Assembly (NCBI GenBank): GCA_938002085.1
Contig: CALLAT010000072.1
Span: 1-40,050, forward strand
Source: an uncultured Pseudanabaenaceae cyanobacterium
GTDB taxonomy: Bacteria > Cyanobacteriota > Cyanobacteriia > PCC-9006 > JAAUQQ01
DNA: 40,050 nucleotides
Reading direction: 5' to 3'
The stretch's first letter is position 1. Every line of letters starts with the position of its first letter. The position numbers were made by a program, and so were the translations under genes. The notes beneath the pieces were generated by a model. That model saw only the letters and a program-made list of their open reading frames with translations. It did not search any database and was not told where the DNA came from. Below are positions 33,814-40,050 of this stretch, one piece after another.

Positions 33814-36800
33814 TTAAACAGCACTTTTTTGCAGCGATCGCTGCAAAAAATCCTCCATCTCTTCCATGTCAAACTGCTTAGCCAAGGTTGACAAAGTATC
33901 GGAAAACAGGGCATAGCCCGCCTCCTCCTGCTCCAGTTGTTCTAATCGCTCGCGCAACTTCCGAATACGACCCCGGTGCACAAAGTCCAAAAGTTGCTGT
34001 AGTTCTATCTCGGGAGGCAGCACCAGCATCTCCCGATCTCGCTCATCTGGACTGATGCCAGACTCAACCGCTTGGCTGGCATAGCACCATTCCAGCCCCA
34101 AGAGTTGAGCCAGAACAGCCAACAATTCTCCAACCTCCAAGGGTTTAAACAAGTGATGGTCGCAGCCCGCTTCAACCATCACTTGTTGGTCTGGCTCCGA
34201 CATCGCAGTCGCCAGCACCAAAATAGGCTGCTCAGATTCGAGCTGGGTAATTTGTCTCACCAGTGCCACACCATTCAGAAAAGACTGGTCCACATCAGCA
34301 ATAACCAAATCCGGCGATTCCTCCGCCAAAGAACTCCTCGCCCCTTGCTCATTCTCCGCTTCAATCATCACAAACCCCAAAGGAGCCAATAGACTCACCA
34401 GAAGCATCCGATTTTTCACACATTCATCCACCACAAGCAGCGTCCGGCGGGAACCGACATATCCCACCACCTGATCCTCCGGCTGCGGCAAGATTGGCCT
34501 CGCCACCCGACTGGCCACCAGGGGCACCTGCAGGATGAAAGAAAACTCACTCCCTTCTCCAAGCTGACTTTCCACATGCAGCTCACTCCCCATGAGTGCC
34601 ACAATTCTCTGACTGATAGCCAGTCCCAGGCCGGTTCCTTCCTGCTGCTTTCGCTGATCACCCACTTGCTCAAAAGCATCAAACAGCTTGAGCAAATCAG
34701 CCTCCGCAATACCTGGGCCCGTATCCACAACCGAAAACAGCAAGGAAGCCTGGGTCTGGGTCAATGCCAAACAGTCAACAACGAAGGTGACCGAACCCAG
34801 CTCGGTGAATTTAATCGCATTACCCAACAGGTTTAGCAGCACCTGGCGCAAACGAGTGTCATCCACTTCAATGCCAACCGGTAGGTCAACACTGGGCTGA
34901 TACGTAAATTGAATCCCCTTGGCTTCTGCTTGCTCAGAAAATAGGTCAACAACACCTTCTAATAAAGAAGAGAGATGCACCAAGACTGGAGCTAACTCTA
35001 ATTTTCGCGCTTCGATTTTTGAGAGATCAAGAATATCGTTAATCAGGCACAAAAGATGAGAACCACATTGATAAATGGTGTTGACTGCATCATGCTCACG
35101 CTGAATCAGATTTGTAGATCGTCCCAAAATCTGGGCATAGCCCAGAATGGCATTCATAGGAGTTCGTAACTCATGGCTCATATTGGCTAAGAACTCACTT
35201 TTAGCTCGGCTCGCGCTATCAGCTTGTTCTTTAGCAGCTTGCAACTCAGCCGTGCGTTTCTCGACCTTGTGTTCCAGAGTTTGGGAGTAACCTTCCAGCT
35301 GCCCATTCGCCTGTTCTAGTGCTTGATTTAGACTAGATAATGTATCTAGCAAATTTTCTCGCTCAGCCTCCACGGCACGGCGTTGAGTGACATCCACTGC
35401 CATGGAAATCACCACGCGCCGACCATCGGGCAGCGCACCCAGCGGGGCAGAACTAAATTGCCATTGGCACTGACTCGAATCCCGAGTTCTAATCGAAAAT
35501 TCACCTTCTTCCCATCGAGAGGTTAGGGCATATTTTTTCACCATTACCTCCTTTAGGATGGTCGCCGCTTGCTCCCCATAGGCCCGCTCCGCCCAAGCTT
35601 GCGTGGTTGGAATCTCTGCATGGCTATAGCCCGTCAGCTCAGTCCAGGTTGAACTAATTTGCAAAACCTCACCATCTTCGGCATGAATCATGATGGGGAA
35701 GGGCGCATCTTCAATGGCCCGGCGGAAGCGTTGCTCACTGGCACGAAGCTTATCCTCTGCTTGTCTGCGATCGCTAATATCTCGCACCCGAGCAAAGTTA
35801 TATTCCTCTCCTTCAAATTCCAGGAAGTTAACCACAATTTCCACAGGAAAGTGCTCTCCATTCCGACGGCGATGAACCGCCTCTAGGCTCAAGCTCCGCC
35901 TCTCCTTAATCTCCTGCCAATGGTGAACCCACAACTCATAGGACATCCCAGGGCTAAGCTCCAATACAGACATACTCGTCAACTCTTCTACGGAGTATCC
36001 ATGCATGTCACTAGCGGCTTGATTCGCATAGGCAATCATGCCATCGGGCTCAATCCAGAAGGTGCAGTCTGCAGCATTATCGACAGAATATTGAGTAAAC
36101 AAGAGGGAACGTTCAGCTTGCTTTCGTTCACTAATATCTTGAACTTGGGCGAACAAGTAACCTATCCCTTCATATTCCAAATAATTACTCGTGATCTCAA
36201 CTGGATAGATATCTCGATTCTTCGCCTGATGAAAAGTTTCAAATCGAGCAAAGGAATGTTGACTCACCGACTCCCAATGGTGAGGCCAAGCCTCCGCAGA
36301 AAGGTCAGGGGTAATATCCCAAACACACAGAGACCGCAGCTCTGCGGGGCTATAGCCTAAGCGCATACAGGCAGCTTCATTCACATTGATAAAACGCCCC
36401 TGTTCATTAATCCAAAAAATCCCGGTGGCCGTGGCTTCTAAGGCAAACTGAGTCAGGCTAAGCGCTCTTTCAGCTGCCTTGCGATCGCTAATATCCTGCA
36501 CCAGCCCCACACTATGGATCGCTTCTCCGTTTTGGAGTTTCAACAGATAAATCGTGGTATCTGAGAAAAAGGTTGTGCCATCCTTACGCAAATATCGCTT
36601 TTCTAGGTTGAGGTTGCTGCACTCCCCAGAATAGAGGCGCTGTATGGCAGCAATAGAAGAGGGAACATCATCAGGGTGAGTCAAATCCAGAACCCCCATC
36701 CCCAACAGCTCCTCCTCGGTATAGCCCATCATCTTGCAAAAGGCTGGGTTCGCTCGCGAACATTGCCGAGTCTCCATATCCACCTCGACAAAGCCAACTG

Positions 36801-37566
36801 TGGCCTGTTCAAAGACAGCTTTAGAACGAGCTTCACTCAGCATTAATAATGCTTCAGCCTGCTTGCGATCGCTAATATCGCGAACAAGGGCAAAGCTGTA
36901 TTCCTCCCCCGCATATTCCAAATAGTTGCAAACCATCTCCACGGGGAACATCTCCCCCGACTGGGTCTGATGCCAAGACTCAATGGTGCTATTGGTTTGC
37001 TGCTTTAGCTCAAGCCAATGGGCATCCCAGGCAGCTTGGTCAAAGGCTGGAGCCACATCAAAGGCCGACAGGCAACAGAGCTCTTCGCGGGAGTATCCTA
37101 AACGCCGACAAGAGGCTTGATTGACATCAACGATACGACCCTTCGGCGAGATGCAATAGACACAGTCAGAGACATGCTCCATTGCAAATTTCAAAAAGCG
37201 AAACTCACGATCTAAAGCCTTAGCAGCCTCGACCTCTTCTAATCTCGCATCAGCTTCATTCCCAGGAAAGCCAGGAGACTTACACAACTGAGGATAGTCG
37301 TTCAACAATGCATCAGCGGCTGACTCCAAACCAGCAGAAACGTAGCTATCAAAAGCTTCCTGCAAATACCCCGCAGCAACTTTCATCTTGCCCCAACTAA
37401 GGTAAAACAGGGCAGTCTGCTCATTTGCTTGGGCAACTGCCTGGGGAGTTTCTTGGGCAATGGCAATGGCGATCGCCTGATCGTAGTAGTCCCCTGCCTC
37501 GTAATACCTCTCCAGCTGCTGAAACTGTTCAGCCTTCGCTAAAGTTTGTTGGAACAGATCATTCAT
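33814..37566 (-). CDS. Five-PAS hybrid sensor histidine kinase with TPR-like N-terminus
   Basis: A 1250-residue cytosolic kinase. Residues about 1-100 are helical, TPR-like ([22 protein letters not shown], ending DYPQL), like the linker that precedes the sensor part of giant cyanobacterial AAA/Ser-Thr-kinase multisensor proteins. Five PAS domains (about 125-750) follow; PAS 1, 3 and 4 are close copies sharing PVE...NYLEYEG..Y.FA.V.DIS.RKQAE. Then HisKA with His798 ([11 protein letters not shown]), HATPase with [16 protein letters not shown] and GTGLGL, a receiver with Asp1091 ([10 protein letters not shown]) and Lys in FKPLE, and a helical C-terminal tail. The end of the gene overlaps a 26-bp palindrome. 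No output protein is adjacent. Confidence 0.9.
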   Translation of the reverse strand: MNDLFQQTLAKAEQFQQLERYYEAGDYYDQAIAIAIAQETPQAVAQANEQTALFYLSWGKMKVAAGYLQEAFDSYVSAGLESAADALLNDYPQLCKSPGFPGNEADARLEEVEAAKALDREFRFLKFAMEHVSDCVYCISPKGRIVDVNQASCRRLGYSREELCCLSAFDVAPAFDQAAWDAHWLELKQQTNSTIESWHQTQSGEMFPVEMVCNYLEYAGEEYSFALVRDISDRKQAEALLMLSEARSKAVFEQATVGFVEVDMETRQCSRANPAFCKMMGYTEEELLGMGVLDLTHPDDVPSSIAAIQRLYSGECSNLNLEKRYLRKDGTTFFSDTTIYLLKLQNGEAIHSVGLVQDISDRKAAERALSLTQFALEATATGIFWINEQGRFINVNEAACMRLGYSPAELRSLCVWDITPDLSAEAWPHHWESVSQHSFARFETFHQAKNRDIYPVEITSNYLEYEGIGYLFAQVQDISERKQAERSLLFTQYSVDNAADCTFWIEPDGMIAYANQAASDMHGYSVEELTSMSVLELSPGMSYELWVHHWQEIKERRSLSLEAVHRRRNGEHFPVEIVVNFLEFEGEEYNFARVRDISDRRQAEDKLRASEQRFRRAIEDAPFPIMIHAEDGEVLQISSTWTELTGYSHAEIPTTQAWAERAYGEQAATILKEVMVKKYALTSRWEEGEFSIRTRDSSQCQWQFSSAPLGALPDGRRVVISMAVDVTQRRAVEAERENLLDTLSSLNQALEQANGQLEGYSQTLEHKVEKRTAELQAAKEQADSASRAKSEFLANMSHELRTPMNAILGYAQILGRSTNLIQREHDAVNTIYQCGSHLLCLINDILDLSKIEARKLELAPVLVHLSSLLEGVVDLFSEQAEAKGIQFTYQPSVDLPVGIEVDDTRLRQVLLNLLGNAIKFTELGSVTFVVDCLALTQTQASLLFSVVDTGPGIAEADLLKLFDAFEQVGDQRKQQEGTGLGLAISQRIVALMGSELHVESQLGEGSEFSFILQVPLVASRVARPILPQPEDQVVGYVGSRRTLLVVDECVKNRMLLVSLLAPLGFVMIEAENEQGARSSLAEESPDLVIADVDQSFLNGVALVRQITQLESEQPILVLATAMSEPDQQVMVEAGCDHHLFKPLEVGELLAVLAQLLGLEWCYASQAVESGISPDERDREMLVLPPEIELQQLLDFVHRGRIRKLRERLEQLEQEEAGYALFSDTLSTLAKQFDMEEMEDFLQRSLQKSAV
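33825..33850. other. 26-bp perfect palindrome over the kinase 3' end
   Basis: T6-GCAGC-GATC-GCTGC-A6, centred on a GCGATCGC octamer and lying in the last codons of the five-PAS kinase. It could form a stem with a GATC loop on either strand. The A-tract on the 3' side does not fit a standard terminator. Confidence 0.6.
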
Positions 37567-38289
37567 AGCGAGAGAAAAGATACAAGCTCAGATCAATCCA
37601 GTAGGAGCAGCTTAAGCCTATATTTTCAGAGTATTGAGGTTGAAGAATCGCCACTAGATCAACGAGCCTAGATAATCAAATAATTCCCAAAATCAAGGAA
37701 CTCATTCATCCAAATTTAGGGAATATAACGCTACGTATTTTTGCGACAGAGTTGACGTCAGAATCCCTTACTACACTGACGAATTAATTGGCGAAGCAGA
37801 GCGAAATACCTAGGATTTATCAACGAACATTCATTATCTCTCGCCCAGTCATAGTCCAACCCAGCAATTACGACGATATCGACCCGCATCTCACCGAGAC
37901 CGACACGTAGAGGAGATCCGATTATCTACCTTAAACGAGGCCGAGCATCTACCAAGCAGCCGCGATCGCGCAGAGGGCCAGAGTCGTTCTAGCTTAAATG
38001 CTCCTCATGCTAAGACATCCAGTTCGTTATTGAGAATCACTACAAATAGTCTTGAGATTTTTCAAGATTTGCCCTAGTCTAATCGACATGCATTCTCATC
38101 AGACAACCTAGGTATTATTATCTAGTCTAGTAGGGAAACGCCTTTTTTCTTACGAGAGGTGCGGGTCTTCAGTTCAGAATCGTGAGTTCACGACGCTGAG
38201 GAGTAGCACCTATTGATAGGGACTCTCAGAGCTAGTTTCCAACTCACATTAGAAACAACTCCATTAATTTAAGGGAATTTAATCGCAAG
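37567..38289. promoter_or_regulatory. Long divergent intergenic region before the imelysin-like gene
   Basis: 723 bp with no credible gene, upstream of both the five-PAS kinase (minus) and the imelysin-like lipoprotein (plus). Elements seen: CGTCAG-N14-CTGACG (37756-37781), a Fur-box-like sequence at 38029-38043, TCTTGA-N6-TCAAGA (38050-38067), and AAGGGAA at about 38271 as ribosome binding site for the lipoprotein gene. The length suggests complex control or an unseen small RNA. Confidence 0.5.
38029..38043 (+). promoter_or_regulatory. Fur-box-like element
   Basis: ATTGAGAATCACTAC matches the core AATGATAATCATTAT of the Fur consensus at 11 of 15 positions by my alignment. It lies about 245 bp upstream of the imelysin/IrpA-like gene, a family often induced by iron shortage. 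Binding is inferred, not shown. Confidence 0.35.
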
Positions 38290-39564
38290 ATGGCAAAGAA
38301 ATTTAAGGCTGTAGAGCTCTTCTTAGCAGTTGGCTTAGCCGTATCCGTTGCTGCTTGTGGCCCCGCTGCAACTGACGGTGGTGAAGGCGGCGAAGGTGCT
38401 TCCACTGAATCCGTCGAGGGCGGTGAAGGCGGCGAAGGCGGTGAAGGCGGCGAGGGCGGTGAAGGCGGCGAAGGCGGTGAAGGCGGCGAAGGTGGTGAAG
38501 GCGGTGAAGGCGGCGAAGGCGGTGAAGGCGGCGAAGGCGCTTCCACTGAAGACTTCAAGTGGGCTGGTACCTTCGACAACGTTGAAATCCTCTCCGAATT
38601 CACTGAAAACGTCGTTCTGCCCCAGTACGGGCAATTCAGTGGCGAAACCGCAGCCCTCAGCACCGCGATTGATGCCTTTGTTGCGAGCCCCAGCGATGCC
38701 ACTCTCGATGCAGTGAAAAGCGAATGGGCTGCTGCCCGCACCTCTTGGGAGCAAACCGAGACCTTCGCGTTTGGTCCTGCAGGTGCCCTAGGCTTCGACG
38801 GTGCCATGGATTCCTGGCCTGTGAACAAAACTGATATTGACGCCATCCTCGCCAGCGATGATGCAGTGGATGAAGCCGCAGTGGCTGGGCTGGGCGACAC
38901 CGAGCGGGGCATGCATGCCATCGAGTACATCATCTTCGGGACCGAAGGTGCGAATAAGCCCGTCGCGGACTTTAGCGATCGCGAACTGGCCTTCCTCCAG
39001 GGCCTGGGTGCAGACTTAGCGACTCAAGCTGCAGCGCTGCTGTCCAGCTGGACCGATGGCGTAAACGGCCAAGCACCTTACAGCGAGGTCTTCACCACCG
39101 CTGGAACCGATGGCAACAACATCTACCCCACCGTGTTCGCTGGCAGCCAAGAGCTACTGGTCGGCATCATCGATAGCCTGACTGAAGTAGGCGAAGACAA
39201 GTTGGAAGCCGCTTTCATCGACCAAGATGTGACGTCCTTGGAAAGCTACTTCAGCCAGCAAACCCTACAGAATGACCTGACCAGTAACCTCCAGAGTGCT
39301 GAGAATGGTTACATCGGTTCTTTCCCTGGGGGCAGCAGCCAAGCCGCAGTGAGCATCAGCGACTACATCGCTGGCATTGATCCCGCAGTGGACAGCGAAG
39401 TCAAAGCCAGCATCGCAGATGCCAAAGCTGCCCTGGCGGCAATTCCTCTGCCTCTGGAAGAGAGCTTGGTGGATCCCGAGGCCAAGGATGAAATCGAGGC
39501 CGCAGTGGAAGCCATTCTGACGGTGAAGGACACCATTTCAGAAAAGGTCATTCCGCTGATCTAA
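38290..39564 (+). CDS. Imelysin/IrpA-like lipoprotein with Gly-Gly-Glu repeat
   Basis: A 424-residue secreted lipoprotein. The N-terminus (AKKFKAVELFLAVGLAVSVAAC) is a lipoprotein signal with lipobox Val-Ala-Ala-Cys23. It is followed by an acidic spacer of thirteen Gly-Gly-Glu units (about residues 44-82), flanked on both sides by GASTE. The mature domain (about 90-424) is imelysin-like (peptidase M75/IrpA/EfeO fold), with the GxHxxE motif as Gly207-Met-His209-Ala-Ile-Glu212 in RGMHAIEYIIFG. Family members are periplasmic, membrane-tethered proteins tied to iron uptake; a protease role is doubtful. A DUF1111 di-heme gene follows, a pairing common in iron-related operons. Its start has AAGGGAA upstream. 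Confidence 0.88.
   Translation: MAKKFKAVELFLAVGLAVSVAACGPAATDGGEGGEGASTESVEGGEGGEGGEGGEGGEGGEGGEGGEGGEGGEGGEGGEGGEGASTEDFKWAGTFDNVEILSEFTENVVLPQYGQFSGETAALSTAIDAFVASPSDATLDAVKSEWAAARTSWEQTETFAFGPAGALGFDGAMDSWPVNKTDIDAILASDDAVDEAAVAGLGDTERGMHAIEYIIFGTEGANKPVADFSDRELAFLQGLGADLATQAAALLSSWTDGVNGQAPYSEVFTTAGTDGNNIYPTVFAGSQELLVGIIDSLTEVGEDKLEAAFIDQDVTSLESYFSQQTLQNDLTSNLQSAENGYIGSFPGGSSQAAVSISDYIAGIDPAVDSEVKASIADAKAALAAIPLPLEESLVDPEAKDEIEAAVEAILTVKDTISEKVIPLI
38419..38535 (+). repeat. 9-bp minisatellite encoding Gly-Gly-Glu x13
   Basis: Thirteen in-frame 9-bp units, mostly alternating GGCGGTGAA and GGCGGCGAA to give an 18-bp higher-order period. Deviations are a GAG codon in unit 4, a GGT start in unit 9 and a break in the alternation there. 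Two further units lie at 38377-38394. Confidence 0.95.
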
Positions 39565-39570
39565 CCGGCT

Positions 39571-39625
39571 TGACCGAATAGGGGGGCTTCAACATTTGAA
39601 GGCCCCTGACTAGCCTATTCGGTCA
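39571..39625 (+). terminator. Large two-part hairpin after the imelysin-like gene
   Basis: Outer arms TGACCGAATAGG and CCTATTCGGTCA enclose an inner stem GGGGCTTCAA/TTGAAGGCCCC. It starts 7 bp after the stop codon. There is no U-run, so partial termination or mRNA 3'-end protection is more likely than full termination, since the DUF1111 gene follows on the same strand. Confidence 0.65.
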
Positions 39626-39660
39626 CATCTCGCTATCAACCAATCTCGATATCACAACAA

Positions 39661-39694
39661 GGGGAGTAGTCGCATTACTGGGTGACTGCTCCCC
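39661..39694 (+). promoter_or_regulatory. Hairpin just before the DUF1111 ribosome binding site
   Basis: GGGGAGTAGTC (39661-39671) can pair with GACTGCTCCCC (39684-39694) apart from one G-U. The ribosome binding site AGGAG (39696-39700) begins two bases later, so the stem could affect its access. Confidence 0.5.
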
Positions 39695-39711
39695 TAGGAG
39701 CCTTTAAAACC

Positions 39712-40050
39712 ATGACTGCCACACCACGCCGCTTACCCAAAGCGCTGATTTATCTGGTGATGTTTGCGATCGCAGGCATTGCCGCTATTTTGCTCACGCA
39801 ACTGCTGGATAGCGATCGGGCTAACCTCCGCAACGCCGTCAGTGAAGCCCCCCGAGCTGGTGGCATCACCACCGTAAACAACCGCTCCTCCAAAGCCTTT
39901 GGCCTCCCCGCCACTGGCCTAACACCGGAGGAAATGGATCTCCACGCGGCTGGAGACGTTGCCTTTGACGCAGTCTTCGTCACCTCACCTGCCCCGATCA
40001 ACCCTGGCCTCGGTCCCGAATTCAACAATGCTTCCTGTGGTGCCTGCCAC
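39712..40050 (+). CDS. DUF1111 di-heme (thiol oxidoreductase-like) protein, N-terminal part
   Basis: The first 113 codons of a gene cut by the window end. A membrane anchor or signal helix spans about residues 10-30 (KALIYLVMFAIAGIAAILL). The next conserved stretch ends in GLGPEFNNASCGACH, the first haem-binding Cys-x-x-Cys-His (Cys109, Cys112, His113) of the di-heme DUF1111 family, called thiol oxidoreductases in databases. In many bacteria it is paired with imelysin-like lipoproteins, as here, in iron-responsive operons; its true reaction is not settled. AGGAG at 39696-39700 is its ribosome binding site. A second haem motif should lie beyond the window. Confidence 0.82.
   Translation, partial: MTATPRRLPKALIYLVMFAIAGIAAILLTQLLDSDRANLRNAVSEAPRAGGITTVNNRSSKAFGLPATGLTPEEMDLHAAGDVAFDAVFVTSPAPINPGLGPEFNNASCGACH

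Noticed and set aside
38244..38933. Minus-strand open frame with a long Pro-Pro-Ser repeat
   Set aside because: It is the antisense reading of the Gly-Gly-Glu minisatellite in the imelysin-like gene, whose signal peptide and GxHxxE motif are clear.
1..40050. Frequent GCGATCGC octamers as a possible regulatory motif
   Set aside because: This is the HIP1 sequence that is abundant throughout many cyanobacterial genomes, inside and outside genes. It was used only as an indicator of the organism.

Overview
The window is a piece of a beta-cyanobacterial chromosome. Evidence: a ccmK3-ccmK4 carboxysome shell pair, a cyanobacterial DUF1823 gene, many copies of the cyanobacterial octamer GCGATCGC (HIP1), DASH cryptochromes, and several very large PAS/GAF hybrid histidine kinases. 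The genus cannot be resolved by eye. I see no tRNA, rRNA, CRISPR array, intact IS or phage gene.

Layout. (1) 124-873: CcmK3 and CcmK4 shell proteins, then a DUF1823 gene (983-1357). (2) 11037-1493, minus strand: a seven-gene Wzx/Wzy-type surface polysaccharide operon. In transcription order it encodes a Wzc-like co-polymerase/kinase, a WecG/TagA-type glycosyltransferase with a duplicated MshE/PilB N-terminal-like tail, two GT2 glycosyltransferases, a Wzx flippase, a Wzy/O-antigen-ligase-like protein and a hexapeptide acyltransferase. About 835 bp of AT-rich DNA with inverted repeats lies upstream. No priming transferase or Wza exporter is visible. (3) 11873-13578: a CbiX-type chelatase and a TPR protein. 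(4) 13803-18247: a hybrid histidine kinase and a single-domain response regulator. (5) 18600-22038: a cytochrome P450 and a Rieske oxygenase in one operon, divergent from a TetR-type regulator with an extra C-terminal winged helix. (6) 22387-24372: a degenerate histidine-kinase-like protein with an intact receiver domain. (7) 24747-28016: two tandem DASH cryptochrome genes. (8) 28239-32132: a CBS-PAS-GAF hybrid kinase with two receivers. (9) 33554-32169: malate:quinone oxidoreductase. (10) 37566-33814: a five-PAS hybrid kinase. (11) 38290-end: an imelysin/IrpA-like lipoprotein with a Gly-Gly-Glu repeat, then the start of a DUF1111 di-heme protein, probably an iron-related operon.

The points most worth following up are the glycosyltransferase with a possible cyclic-di-GMP-binding tail inside the polysaccharide operon, the Rieske/P450 locus with its two-headed regulator and Fur-like promoter element, the tandem DASH cryptochromes flanked by sensor proteins, and the pseudo-histidine kinase that has lost its phospho-accepting His.
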